A stretch of DNA of 64,000 nucleotides from Sedimentibacter acidaminivorans (GTDB lineage Bacteria; Bacillota; Clostridia; Tissierellales; Sedimentibacteraceae): positions 310,001-374,000 of the forward strand of contig NZ_JAGGKS010000001.1 in assembly GCF_017873955.1 (NCBI RefSeq), given 5' to 3'. The notes beneath the pieces were generated by a model. It ran no database searches, was not told the DNA's origin, and saw nothing but the letters and a program-made list of their open reading frames with translations. This document shows positions 52,886-62,391 of this stretch, piece by piece (the first letter of the stretch is position 1; each line of letters begins with the position of its first letter). A program made the position numbers and the translations under genes.

Positions 52886-53818
52886 TTACTTAATCATTCG
52901 CTTATATTGCTCTAACTCAATTTCATTTGCTAATATAAAATGTTCTGGCTCAATTTCAACCCACGATGGTGGATTATCTTCATACTTATGACAGCTAGGA
53001 TCATATATTTCAATTTTCTTATTTTTCTCTAGTCTAGGATTCGGTGTTGGTATTGCAGATAACAGAGATCTTGTATATGGATGAAGAGGATTTGCAAATA
53101 GCTTTTCCGTCTCTGCTAATTCTACTATTTTTCCTTTATGAATTACTGCTATCCTATCTGAAATAAACCTTACTACAGACAAATCATGTGCAATGAATAA
53201 ATAAGTCAAGCCTTTCTTTTCCTGCAAATCTGATAAAAGGTTAATTACCTGTGCTCTAATAGAAACATCCAGAGCAGATATAGGTTCATCTGCAATAACA
53301 AGTTCTGGTTCCATAACTAAAACCCTTGCTATACCTATACGCTGTCTTTGTCCTCCTGAAAATTCATGTGGAAATCTGCTTGCAAATTCAGGTAGCAATC
53401 CTACTTCTAAAAGTGCTTGTTCCACTATTTTTTTTCTATTTTCTTCAGATCCATAATTTTTCAAGTTATATAATCCTTCTGAAACTATATAGTCAACTTT
53501 CGCTCTCTCATTTAATGAAGCCATAGGATCTTGAAAAATCATCTGAATTTTTTTAGTTATTTCTTTATCTAAGTCATCGTCTATTTTTCCACTTATTGGT
53601 TTTCCATTATATAATATTTCTCCACCTGAAACAGGATTAATTCTTATAATAGCCCTGCCGATAGTTGTTTTTCCAGAGCCAGATTCCCCTACAAGTCCAA
53701 ATGTCTCCCCTTTATAAATATTAAAGCTAACATCATTTATTGCAACAAACTTATTGTTTTTTTTACCAAACTCTACTTTTAAGTTTTTTACTTCTAATAA
53801 TTTTTCTCTTTTATTCAT
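52886..53818 (-). CDS. oppF: Oligopeptide ABC transporter ATPase OppF
   Basis: A 310-residue ABC ATPase: Walker [10 protein letters not shown], signature [15 protein letters not shown], Walker [13 protein letters not shown], and the C-terminal [16 protein letters not shown] region of the Opp/Dpp type. Powers peptide import as a heterodimer with OppD. It overlaps oppD by 8 bp, so translation is coupled. The family often has a cysteine cluster near the end; only one Cys ([12 protein letters not shown]) is visible here. Confidence 0.92.
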   Translation of the reverse strand: MNKREKLLEVKNLKVEFGKKNNKFVAINDVSFNIYKGETFGLVGESGSGKTTIGRAIIRINPVSGGEILYNGKPISGKIDDDLDKEITKKIQMIFQDPMASLNERAKVDYIVSEGLYNLKNYGSEENRKKIVEQALLEVGLLPEFASRFPHEFSGGQRQRIGIARVLVMEPELVIADEPISALDVSIRAQVINLLSDLQEKKGLTYLFIAHDLSVVRFISDRIAVIHKGKIVELAETEKLFANPLHPYTRSLLSAIPTPNPRLEKNKKIEIYDPSCHKYEDNPPSWVEIEPEHFILANEIELEQYKRMIK

Positions 53819-54899
53819 TACTTACACCCCACTTTTCATCCATTTCTCTCATTTTAAGAATCATAGCTGGTGGCTCAATTTTTGGTGACCTTGGGTCCAA
53901 CAACCATGTACGTGCCTTATGTGTAGGTGTAACTTCAAAGTATGGAGGTCTTTTAACAAAATCAATCTTTAATGCCTTTGGATTTCTAGGAGCAAATGCA
54001 TCCCCTACTATTTCTTTAAATAGATTTGGTGGTGTTCCTTTAATAGAATATAAGGGTTCACCCTTAATACCCAACTGAGGTAATGATGATAATAATGCCC
54101 ATGTGTATGGATGCTTTGGATCAAAAAACACTTCATCTGCTGTTCCTAATTCAATTATATCTCCTGCATACATTACTGCAATTCTATCAGCTACATTCGC
54201 AACAACACCAAGGTCATGTGTTATATATATTATTGTTAAATCATACTTTTTTTGTAAATTTTTCAGAAGTTGCAAAATTTGTGCTTGAATTGTAACATCA
54301 AGAGCAGTTGTAGGTTCATCGCATATAAGTATATTTGGATTACAAGCCACTGCTATTGCAATAACAACCCTTTGTCGCATACCTCCTGAAAATTCATGTG
54401 GATATTGCTTAAATCTTTTTTCAGAGTCTGAAATACCTACATCTGATAATATATCTATTGCAAGTTTTTTTGCTTCTTCACCTTTTAAATTTTGGTGTAG
54501 TTCAATTGATTCTTGTACCTGTTTACCTATAGTTTTCAGAGGATTAAGAGATGTCATAGGGTCTTGAAACACCATAGCTATTTCTTTTCCTCTAATTTTA
54601 ATCCAATCGTCTTCTGTTTTGAATTTTGCTAAATTATCACCCTTATACATTATTGTCCCAGATTCAATTCTACCATTAGAATCTAACAATCCCATGAATG
54701 ATTTAGTGAAAACAGACTTACCTGAACCGGATTCTCCAACTATTGCTAAACTTTCACCTTTGTGCAAATCTAAAGATGCCCCTCTTATAGCTGTTAGTTC
54801 TTTTCCCCTTAAATTAAATTTAATTACAATTTCATCAACAGATAAAACTATTTCACCATTTAATATTTCTTCAGTAGCCTTATGCTTCATAATCTGCAC
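53811..54899 (-). CDS. oppD: Oligopeptide ABC transporter ATPase OppD
   Basis: A 362-residue ABC ATPase: Walker [19 protein letters not shown], signature [14 protein letters not shown], Walker [30 protein letters not shown] and the Opp C-terminal extension ([20 protein letters not shown]). It is larger than OppF, as usual. It follows oppC by 3 bp and overlaps oppF. Acts at the inner face of the membrane. Confidence 0.92.
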   Translation of the reverse strand: MQIMKHKATEEILNGEIVLSVDEIVIKFNLRGKELTAIRGASLDLHKGESLAIVGESGSGKSVFTKSFMGLLDSNGRIESGTIMYKGDNLAKFKTEDDWIKIRGKEIAMVFQDPMTSLNPLKTIGKQVQESIELHQNLKGEEAKKLAIDILSDVGISDSEKRFKQYPHEFSGGMRQRVVIAIAVACNPNILICDEPTTALDVTIQAQILQLLKNLQKKYDLTIIYITHDLGVVANVADRIAVMYAGDIIELGTADEVFFDPKHPYTWALLSSLPQLGIKGEPLYSIKGTPPNLFKEIVGDAFAPRNPKALKIDFVKRPPYFEVTPTHKARTWLLDPRSPKIEPPAMILKMREMDEKWGVSNE

Positions 54900-54902
54900 C
54901 TC

Positions 54903-55871
54903 CTATACATGATTTCTCGGGTCAGCAGAATCTGCAAACACGTTACCTATTACATAAAATGAAACTGTTACTATAGAAATTACCGCTGCTGGAAACAACA
55001 ACTGATACCTAAGTGCAGGTGACATCATAAGAATTCTACCTTCATTAATCAAATTACCTAGTGATGGTATATCAAGTGGCAACCCCATACCAATATATGA
55101 TAAAAATACCTCATTACCAATAGCTAATGGTATTGCAAGCGCCATTCTGAGCATAATTACAGATACTAAATATGGTAATAAGTTTTTTGTAATAATTCTA
55201 CTAGTTGGTGTACCTAAACATCTTGATGCTAAATTGTATTCTCTATCCCTAATTATTATAATAAGATTTCTTACAAATCTAGCCATACCCAACCAACCCG
55301 TCATGCACATAGCAAAAATAATTGTTGGTATGCTTGGTTTCATAATATATGTTAAAATTATTAGTACTACTGTAGTAGGTATATTATCCCACACATTATA
55401 AATTTCAGTTATTACTGCATCTAGTTTTCTTACATAGCCCCATAGTGCACCTATTGTTATACCTACTAAAGCTTCAAATAATCCAACTGCAAAACCTATG
55501 AAAAGCGACGTCCTAGTTCCACTCCATATACGCGCCCACAAATCCTGACCTATAGAGTTAGTTCCAAACCAATATTCAGCATTAGGTGATTGATTTCTAA
55601 GCTGTAATCCAGTTGCTGGATCAAGATATATTTTGTTTGGCAGCTTTTGATTAGGTAAATATGGTTGAACTAAAGTAAATAAAACAACTAATCCTACTAT
55701 TAGTAAAAGTACTACCGCCACTTTATTTTTTAAAAACACCTGTATTGTAGATCTCCAAAATGAATAATTTGAGTACCCTGTGAGTTCGGCTTTTGATTCA
55801 TCATATTCTGCAAACTCAAAAAGTGAGGGATCAATGTTGTCTGCTATTTTATTTATAGTCTTAGTGCTCAT
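54903..55871 (-). CDS. oppC: Oligopeptide ABC transporter permease OppC
   Basis: A 322-residue permease with the N-terminal OppC-type segment (YSNYSFWRSTIQVFLKNKVA), first helix near 50-70, a long outer loop (NAEYWFGTNSIGQDLWARIW) and five further helices. The EAA-type cytoplasmic loop contains GTPTSRIITKNLLPYLV. It pairs with OppB and starts at the last base of oppB. Confidence 0.9.
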   Translation of the reverse strand: MSTKTINKIADNIDPSLFEFAEYDESKAELTGYSNYSFWRSTIQVFLKNKVAVVLLLIVGLVVLFTLVQPYLPNQKLPNKIYLDPATGLQLRNQSPNAEYWFGTNSIGQDLWARIWSGTRTSLFIGFAVGLFEALVGITIGALWGYVRKLDAVITEIYNVWDNIPTTVVLIILTYIMKPSIPTIIFAMCMTGWLGMARFVRNLIIIIRDREYNLASRCLGTPTSRIITKNLLPYLVSVIMLRMALAIPLAIGNEVFLSYIGMGLPLDIPSLGNLINEGRILMMSPALRYQLLFPAAVISIVTVSFYVIGNVFADSADPRNHV

Positions 55872-56812
55872 TATCTTGAACCCCCTTCATTATGTAATTT
55901 TATCCTTGGGTCAAATGTTGCCATTAATATATCGCCTAACAATAATCCTATAATTCCTATAGAAGAATATACTAAAACTAATGCTTGAACTAAAGTATTA
56001 TCCTGCCTTTGAATTGCTGTTACTAAAAGTCCACCAGTTCCTGGTATTGAGAATAATGATTCAACATAAATAGAACCTGATATGGTGTAAAGTATTGATG
56101 CTGGTAAATATTGCGCCATTGGTACAAATGCATTTCGCATTACATGTTTTATCATAATAGTTTTGTTTCTTAATCCTTTTGCTCTCGCCAACCTTATATA
56201 ATCTTTATTTAATTCATCTACCATATATCGTCTAATCCACATGGCATAATATGCTGTACTCACTAAGGATAGACATATTACCGGAAGTATCCAACTCAGC
56301 ATATTAACCTTTTCATATAACAGTGGTAAATCCAGCCATTTAGTTACAAATACCTGTATCAAAAGATAATAAATTACTGCCGGAACTGCATTTGCACCTA
56401 CCACATATCCAGTTCCTAATTTATCCCAAATTTTTCCTTTACTCCTGGCCATAAGTATACCCATACTTAATCCTAATACCAACGACAGTGAAAGCGAAGC
56501 TAATCCAAATCGTAGAGATACTAAAAACTTGCTACCAATTATTGTTGATATTGCTACCTTTGGTCTATAGGTAATTGATTGTCCTAAATCTCCATGAAGA
56601 AGTGAAACATAAAAATCTTTTAATTGTATATACCAAGGATCTAGAAGACCTAAATTTTCTAATTTTGCTTGTTTTTGAAGTTCATCTAACTTGTCATAAT
56701 TTGTCCCAAAATAACCTTCTACAGGCATCATACGCATGAGTAAGAACACTACTGTTACTACGATTAATAATGTTAAGACAGACCTCAACAGTCTAATTAA
56801 ATAATATTTCAA
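55871..56812 (-). CDS. oppB: Oligopeptide ABC transporter permease OppB
   Basis: A 313-residue, six-helix permease (MKYYLIRLLRSVLTLLIVVT start, GDLGQSITYRPKV, EAA loop LARAKGLRNKTIMIKHVMRN, ending GDILMATFDPRIKL). It forms the channel with OppC. About 125 bp separate it from oppA and contain a GC-rich hairpin, so it is likely expressed at a lower level than the binding protein. Confidence 0.92.
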   Translation of the reverse strand: MKYYLIRLLRSVLTLLIVVTVVFLLMRMMPVEGYFGTNYDKLDELQKQAKLENLGLLDPWYIQLKDFYVSLLHGDLGQSITYRPKVAISTIIGSKFLVSLRFGLASLSLSLVLGLSMGILMARSKGKIWDKLGTGYVVGANAVPAVIYYLLIQVFVTKWLDLPLLYEKVNMLSWILPVICLSLVSTAYYAMWIRRYMVDELNKDYIRLARAKGLRNKTIMIKHVMRNAFVPMAQYLPASILYTISGSIYVESLFSIPGTGGLLVTAIQRQDNTLVQALVLVYSSIGIIGLLLGDILMATFDPRIKLHNEGGSR

Positions 56813-56904
56813 ATTATAAACACCTACCCTTCTAACTCGTTATGTTAAATAATGAATGTCAATATTAATATTTTTGTACTTTAGAACTATTTTATTAATG
56901 AAAA

Positions 56905-56923
56905 CGGGGCCATATAAGCCCCG
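56905..56923 (-). promoter_or_regulatory. Intercistronic hairpin between oppA and oppB
   Basis: CGGGGC (56905-56910) pairs with GCCCCG (56918-56923), and the minus strand continues with TTTTC. It sits 14 bp after the oppA stop. It probably ends or stabilises part of the transcripts so that binding protein exceeds permease. Confidence 0.65.
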
Positions 56924-56936
56924 CTTAATTATATAC

Positions 56937-58862
56937 TTATTTTTTAGCTGCTTCTTTTAAAGCGGCAGCTCGTTTTTCCTGCCATTCAGTCCTAGAAGCA
57001 TAAAATTCTTCAGTATTCATAGGTTTTGCAAGTAATTTCTGACCCTTCCATCTTAATGTAGATATTCCAAATGAAGAAAACGGCATTTCAAATGGATGAA
57101 TTTTAGAAGCAACATATCCTTCACTACCACTTACATTGTATGGTATAACAAATGCATTATCTATTAGCATTGCTTCTGCATTTGCAAATAATTCATAACG
57201 CTTTGCTAGGTCTGTATATTCACTTTTAGCTTCATTAACTATTCCCTCGTATACTTCATACAGATTTTTGCCATCAGTATCTACATCTGTAGTATATTCA
57301 GGGAAATTATAATTACCACCACGACGGAATGGATCTGTATATGTTTGTGGGTCAGCATAATCTGGTCCCCAGTTAACTTTCATTATTGAATAATTACCGG
57401 CTCTCCTTGTTCCATCAAGGAATCCAGTAGGAGCATGTGGCATTAATGTTATCTCAATATAATCCGTACCAAGTAGTGTTTCTAATTGTTGCTTTAAAAC
57501 TTGAGCTTCGTTAGCCCAGTAAGTTGAATCTGTGTTATAAGGCATTAATATTTTTACAGGGAAAGTTGCACCTGCTTGAGTAAGCTCTTCTTTTGCCTTA
57601 TCTCTGAATGATGAAGCTTCAGTTTCATTAAAAATTTCCTTATCTGTTATTGCTTTTAAGTTTGCTGTTTGTGTAAAATCTAAGCCACTTTGCGAAGCAA
57701 AGTCTGGAGGTGTGATAGTGTTTATAATTCTATATTCAGGATTAATTGGATCTTCAGTTGTCATAGTTGCAATTCTATTAAATCCTGACATTATGGATTT
57801 ACGGAAATTAGAATTATTAACTGCTATCTTCCAATTTTCTGGCTGATATTCTTCATCAAATTTAGGATTAAAGTTAAATGTATAGAAGTAAGTATATGAA
57901 CCTAATTTATCCGGTCTAACTTGATTAGCTAACTCAGGATTACTCATCCATTCGTCAAGACTTGACGGAGGAATAATAACATGTGAAATTTCACCACGCT
58001 TATACATTTCACCAGCAAGTGCTGTTTTTTCTTTGTTATATTTATAATTCAATTCTACTATAAATATATTATCTGCATCCCAATATGTTGGGTTTTTAGT
58101 AAGTATTCTTTGCATTTGTGGTTCGAAATCTGAAAGAATATATGCACCGTTATATAATAATGTTGAGTTGCTAGTACCAAAAACATCTCCCATTTCTTCT
58201 ATGAATGGTCCATATACTGGAAAGAAACATACATATGTTAACATTGACTCAAAGTAAGGAACTGGCTCTTTTAATGTATATTCTAAGGTATACTCGTCTA
58301 CAGCCTTAACTCCAACTTCTGCGAAATCAGTTATTTCTCCATTAAAATATGCTTCTGCATTCTTTATTACTCCATAAAATAAATTTGCAGTAGCTGACTC
58401 ATTTACTGGTGTCAATAAATATTTAGCTGCATCCACAAAGTCATTAGCAGTAGTTTCCGCTACTTCATTTCCTTCAAAATCAACCCACTTAACACCTTTT
58501 CTTAAATTAAAGGTCCAAGTTAATCCATCGTCTGACACATTCCATGTTTCTGCTAAACCAGGCTGAACAATTCCATATTGATTATAATCTACTAATGTAT
58601 CAACCAAATTTGCTACTATAAGTTGATCAACATTTGTAGCAGTTTTTAAATAGTTTATTGAAGTAACTTCTTCTGAATAGACTGTTTTATAAACCTGTTC
58701 AGAAGCATATCTTCCTCCCTCAGTTATATCATCCGTGGGAGCACTTTCACCTGTTTGAGATGGCGCCTCCGCTGATGGTGTTTGATCTGTATTTGATGTT
58801 CCGCCTGAGCATGCTGTTAATATCAAAGTTAATACTAACAACAAAGAAATAACTTTTTTCAT
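56937..58862 (-). CDS. oppA: Oligopeptide-binding lipoprotein OppA (SBP family 5)
   Basis: A 641-residue lipoprotein with lipobox LTAC (Cys18), a Ser/Thr/Ala-rich linker, then the family-5 binding fold (LAETWNVSDDGLTWTFNLRK, GVKWVDFEGNEV, YNGAYILSDFEPQMQRILTK, FRKSIMSGFNRIAT). It binds peptides of several residues and gives them to OppB-C. The ligand could be general oligopeptides or murein peptides; sequence alone does not tell. First gene of the operon, with a sigma-54 promoter about 350 bp upstream. Confidence 0.92.
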   Translation of the reverse strand: MKKVISLLLVLTLILTACSGGTSNTDQTPSAEAPSQTGESAPTDDITEGGRYASEQVYKTVYSEEVTSINYLKTATNVDQLIVANLVDTLVDYNQYGIVQPGLAETWNVSDDGLTWTFNLRKGVKWVDFEGNEVAETTANDFVDAAKYLLTPVNESATANLFYGVIKNAEAYFNGEITDFAEVGVKAVDEYTLEYTLKEPVPYFESMLTYVCFFPVYGPFIEEMGDVFGTSNSTLLYNGAYILSDFEPQMQRILTKNPTYWDADNIFIVELNYKYNKEKTALAGEMYKRGEISHVIIPPSSLDEWMSNPELANQVRPDKLGSYTYFYTFNFNPKFDEEYQPENWKIAVNNSNFRKSIMSGFNRIATMTTEDPINPEYRIINTITPPDFASQSGLDFTQTANLKAITDKEIFNETEASSFRDKAKEELTQAGATFPVKILMPYNTDSTYWANEAQVLKQQLETLLGTDYIEITLMPHAPTGFLDGTRRAGNYSIMKVNWGPDYADPQTYTDPFRRGGNYNFPEYTTDVDTDGKNLYEVYEGIVNEAKSEYTDLAKRYELFANAEAMLIDNAFVIPYNVSGSEGYVASKIHPFEMPFSSFGISTLRWKGQKLLAKPMNTEEFYASRTEWQEKRAAALKEAAKK

Positions 58863-59040
58863 TTTATCCTCCTAAATAGTATAATGTATTGTCAAAAACC
58901 TTAATTCAGATTTCCAACAACCCTATAATAAAATTTTATTTTATATAATATATTTACTACAAACATATAATAAATATTTATATACACTCTTTTACTATAT
59001 ATCTTATTAACAATATAACAGATATATGATTGACTATATT

Positions 59041-59103
59041 TTACTTGAAATTTAAATTTATAATAAACAATCGTTTGCACTGATTATTTCTTAATCCAAG
59101 CAT
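59041..59103 (-). CDS. Possible 20-aa leader ORF before oppA
   Basis: AAGGAGGG precedes an ATG at 59103 by only two to three bases. The frame encodes 20 residues (MLGLRNNQCKRLFIINLNFK) and stops at 59041. It lies inside the long (about 340 nt) leader predicted from the sigma-54 promoter. The strong ribosome site without a normal gene is notable, but the spacing is poor and coding is unproven. Apart from this and the elements at 59214-59246, the 58863-59481 gap shows nothing recognisable. Confidence 0.3.
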   Translation of the reverse strand: MLGLRNNQCKRLFIINLNFK

Positions 59104-59213
59104 GTCCCTCCTTCTTTATAACTAATTACTTATAGATAATAAAAATATCAACAAATTAACACATACCAATAATAATATATGACTTCGTTGTTATTTATGG
59201 TAAATATTTAATA

Positions 59214-59230
59214 TGCAAAAAGCATGCCAA
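59214..59230 (-). promoter_or_regulatory. Sigma-54 (-24/-12) promoter of the opp operon
   Basis: Minus strand reads T-TGGCAT-GCTTT-TTGCA. It matches the RpoN consensus TGGCAC-N5-TTGCA except for the final C of the -24 block. The sigma-54 activator gene ends about 250 bp upstream. The transcript start is predicted near 59202. Confidence 0.78.
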
Positions 59231-59246
59231 TATAGACATGCTTTTT
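59217..59246 (-). terminator. Inverted repeat overlapping the opp sigma-54 promoter
   Basis: AAAAAGCATG (59217-59226) and CATGCTTTTT (59237-59246) form a perfect 10-bp stem. On the minus strand it can end the sigma-54 activator transcript. Its 3' arm and loop are the same bases as the opp -24/-12 promoter. Confidence 0.6.
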
Positions 59247-59481
59247 AAAATTTCATATATCATTCATCTTTGAACGTTTTAAATGCGAACGGTTATTGTT
59301 GCTGTTCTACTTTATTAGGAAAACATTTTTCCATTCCGAATATACGTAATAATTAGTCTCTCAAAAATTACAATTACTTAATTATAATAAAAAAAATGAC
59401 TGTATATTGTAAATTCCGCGATTAAAAATTTCCATTTATATATATTCCTATTTTAAGTACCGATTCCCTTTTTCCGTAATA

Positions 59482-61341
59482 TTATTTGCTCAAATTATAC
59501 TTTTTTAATTTTTCGTAAAAACTTGTCTTAGAAATTTTTAATAAATTCATGGCTAACTTTTTATCTCCATGACTATATATTATTGCTTCCTCTATTGCTT
59601 TTTTTTCTACATCACATATGCTATCTTTTAGCGGTTTTATCTCTTCTTTTTTATTTATTTCTTCATCATTTGATTTACTAATTGCTAAATGTGTAGACAT
59701 AATTATGTTTCCCTCAGTTAAATTAATTGCTCTTTCAAGAATATTTTCAAGTTCTCTTACATTTCCAGGCCAGTTATAGTCTGTTAACACACTAATAGCC
59801 TCTACCGATATTCTTTTTTCTTCACAGCCAATTCTAGTGCAAATTTTAGGTAAGGTATTTCTTACCAAAGGATATATATCGCTCTTTCTATCTCTTAATG
59901 GTGGTATCCAAATTGGAAATACATTTATTCTATAATATAAATCTTCTCTGAAATTTCCCAATAATATTTCTTTCTCTAAGTTTTTGTTTGTTGCTGCAAT
60001 AATCCTCACATCAACTTTTATACTTTTATTTCCTCCTACTTTGTAAAATGTTCTATCCTGAAGCACTTGTAAAAGCTTTACTTGCAAAAATGTTGATATT
60101 TCTCCTATTTCATCTAAAAATATAGTTCCTCCTTGAGCTAATTCAAACAGGCCTACCTTCCCTACAACTTTCGCGCCTGTAAAAGCTCCTCCCTCATAAC
60201 CAAATAATTCACTTTCAAGCAATGTTTCTGGAATAGAACCACAATTTACATGAATAAATGGATTATCTTTATTTTTACTGTTATCATGTATTGCTTTAGC
60301 TAGTATGCTTTTTCCTGTTCCACTTTCACCTAATATTAAAACTGTTGAATTAGTTCTAGTAGCTTTTATCGCTAGCTTCATGACATTAGTTATTTCTTTA
60401 CTTTCACCAACAATTTCCGGCAATAGCTTTCGTATATCTAACTCTTCACTTAGCTTTCTTTCCATCTGTTCTAGATTATAAAGAGCTTCATCCCGCTCTC
60501 TAATAACTTTTTTTACTTCAGATATATCATCAACTTTTAGTGCAGCACCAACTCTTACACCATTTTTATTTACTGGAGAAAGAGTACAAATAGTTGGTCT
60601 ACCATTTATTTCTTTAAATTCATTAACATAGCTAATATTTTTTCCAGTTGCTGCATCAAAAAATTCTTGTGCCGTAATATTACCCTTATGTATTTCAAAT
60701 ATATCTTTACCTATTACATTAAAAAAATCAGATGTTTCTCCTTTCGCTCTAAACTCTTTTCCTTTTAATAAATCAAAAATACCTTCTCCCCTTGCAGTAT
60801 AACCATGTGTTTGGTAGAATTTCATTTTTTTAGTTTTACCATCCAGGACTACAATATGTCCAAAACAATTTATATAGCGAAGTAAATATTCTTCCTTATT
60901 AACCTGTATATTTATTACCCTGTCTTTAAAATCAATGCTACATTTTATGTCCTCATTAGCATAATTGCAATCTAATTTCAATTTTACAGAATCATAATCT
61001 GGTTTTATATATTCATAAACTGGGACTTCATTCCCCCCAAATATTCCAACTGCAACTATCGCATCACCGCTCTGTATTTTATTATCGAATATACCAATAC
61101 AACTCAATGCCTCAGGAGTAAGATTTGCATCATCTTTACCTATGCAATTGTCACCAATAACAATAATATCTCCTTTTTCAATTTTACCGGAATTATGACT
61201 AACATCATAATTGTAAGAAATACCAAATATCTCTTTTGCTTTATTGTTATATATTTGAATTTTTCCTTTATTATCTATAAATATAAAACCTTCAGACATC
61301 ATATCTGTAAACTTTTTAACGTAGCTATCTGTTTCAAACAA
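59482..61341 (-). CDS. Sigma-54-dependent activator with PAS-like sensor
   Basis: A 619-residue activator. The N-terminal PAS-like segment (FTDMMSEGFIFIDNKGKIQI) is followed by about 200 residues of unrecognised sensor sequence and a second PAS-like region near 200-270. The AAA+ domain has Walker A (ILGESGTGKSILAKAIHDNS), the GAFTGA sigma-54 loop and Walker B (GTIFLDEIGEI). A Fis-type HTH ends the protein (DKKLAMNLLKISKTSFYEKL). No receiver domain, so it probably senses a cytoplasmic ligand. The start is taken as TTG 61341, seven bases after AGGAG; the in-frame GTG at 61350 overlaps that site. The likely target is the opp promoter downstream. Confidence 0.87.
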   Translation of the reverse strand: MFETDSYVKKFTDMMSEGFIFIDNKGKIQIYNNKAKEIFGISYNYDVSHNSGKIEKGDIIVIGDNCIGKDDANLTPEALSCIGIFDNKIQSGDAIVAVGIFGGNEVPVYEYIKPDYDSVKLKLDCNYANEDIKCSIDFKDRVINIQVNKEEYLLRYINCFGHIVVLDGKTKKMKFYQTHGYTARGEGIFDLLKGKEFRAKGETSDFFNVIGKDIFEIHKGNITAQEFFDAATGKNISYVNEFKEINGRPTICTLSPVNKNGVRVGAALKVDDISEVKKVIRERDEALYNLEQMERKLSEELDIRKLLPEIVGESKEITNVMKLAIKATRTNSTVLILGESGTGKSILAKAIHDNSKNKDNPFIHVNCGSIPETLLESELFGYEGGAFTGAKVVGKVGLFELAQGGTIFLDEIGEISTFLQVKLLQVLQDRTFYKVGGNKSIKVDVRIIAATNKNLEKEILLGNFREDLYYRINVFPIWIPPLRDRKSDIYPLVRNTLPKICTRIGCEEKRISVEAISVLTDYNWPGNVRELENILERAINLTEGNIIMSTHLAISKSNDEEINKKEEIKPLKDSICDVEKKAIEEAIIYSHGDKKLAMNLLKISKTSFYEKLKKYNLSK

Positions 61342-61612
61342 ATTATACACTCCTCTTCTTGAATATACTTGTCTATTCTAATTGTATTATTATTTCCACC
61401 TATAGTCAATCTAATAATGGTTTATAAATGTTTTTTATACCTTTACATTTTACAATATTTATATCTATTCTTTCTATAATTTTAGCTACTAATCCTCATT
61501 TTAAAACAGAGAACTGTCACTTAAATGCTTACTAATTATTATATTATAATAGTTGTAATTATTTATAATTTATAATATAATTCAAATTAATTATATGGTC
61601 AAGGAGGGTAAA

Positions 61613-62314
61613 ATGAAACCCAAAATAGGAATAGTAAGTAGTATTAGTGCTTTGAACAACAGTTATAATTTAAATTCATGCGATGTACAAGTTATAGTTG
61701 AAGCTGGTGGAACGCCATTGATTATTCCATATGATATCAATAGCATAAATGATTATTTATCAATTATTGATGGAATTTACTTTGCTGGAGGCGGGGATAT
61801 AAATCCCTTATTATTAAATGAGGATCCCCATAAAAACATTGGTCCTATATGCCCAGATAGGGATGCATTTGAAATTGAGATTTGTAAAAAAGCTTTTCAA
61901 AAAAAAATCCCCATCATCGGTATTTGCAGAGGGGCACAAATTATAAACATAGCTGCTGGAGGCAGTATTTTTCAAGATTTAAACACTCAAGTAGAAAATC
62001 ACATATGCCACAAACAGTTAAGCCCAACCCCACTTTCATCATATTTTCATAAAGTTTCATTGGTACCCAATACAATAATTCATGGTATTTTTCAGTCAAA
62101 TTCAATTTATACAAACTCATATCATCATCAATCTATCAAGGAACCTGCGCCTGATTTTATCATATCAGCTAGAACTAGTGATGGTATTATTGAGGCTATT
62201 GAATATGCAGGTGATATATTTATATTAGGTGTACAATGGCATCCTGAAATATTAAATAGTATTCACAAAGAAGCACTTTTAATTTTTAATAAATTTGTTA
62301 ATGAATGCAGATAA
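61613..62314 (+). CDS. C26-type gamma-glutamyl hydrolase (PuuD-like glutamine amidotransferase fold)
   Basis: A 233-residue class-I amidotransferase-like hydrolase with the catalytic Cys in IIGICRGAQIINI, the His-Glu pair in GVQWHPEIL, GGGDINPLL and YHHQSIKEPAP. PuuD relatives hydrolyse gamma-glutamyl amides such as gamma-glutamyl-GABA. AAGGAGGG precedes the ATG at 61613 at good distance; the ATG at 61595 lies before that site. It is divergent from the sigma-54 activator across 250 bp with no other gene. In this neighbourhood a gamma-glutamyl bond of an imported peptide is a possible substrate. Confidence 0.87.
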   Translation: MKPKIGIVSSISALNNSYNLNSCDVQVIVEAGGTPLIIPYDINSINDYLSIIDGIYFAGGGDINPLLLNEDPHKNIGPICPDRDAFEIEICKKAFQKKIPIIGICRGAQIINIAAGGSIFQDLNTQVENHICHKQLSPTPLSSYFHKVSLVPNTIIHGIFQSNSIYTNSYHHQSIKEPAPDFIISARTSDGIIEAIEYAGDIFILGVQWHPEILNSIHKEALLIFNKFVNECR

Positions 62315-62327
62315 CTGAATAAACTAA

Positions 62328-62359
62328 AAATACCCATATTATTTTACATATGGGTATTT
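62328..62359. terminator. Bidirectional-looking terminator
   Basis: AAATACCCATAT (62328-62339) and ATATGGGTATTT (62348-62359) form a perfect 12-bp stem between the C26 hydrolase and the convergent LCP gene. A- and T-rich flanks suit both directions. Confidence 0.75.
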
Positions 62360-62391
62360 AGCTCTTATATACTTTATTCCATTGTTTGTAT

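Noticed and set aside
59240-59480. Activator binding sites for the opp sigma-54 promoter among recurring TTCCG and GAACG words
   Set aside because: No convincing symmetric or regularly spaced pair was found, so no site is claimed.
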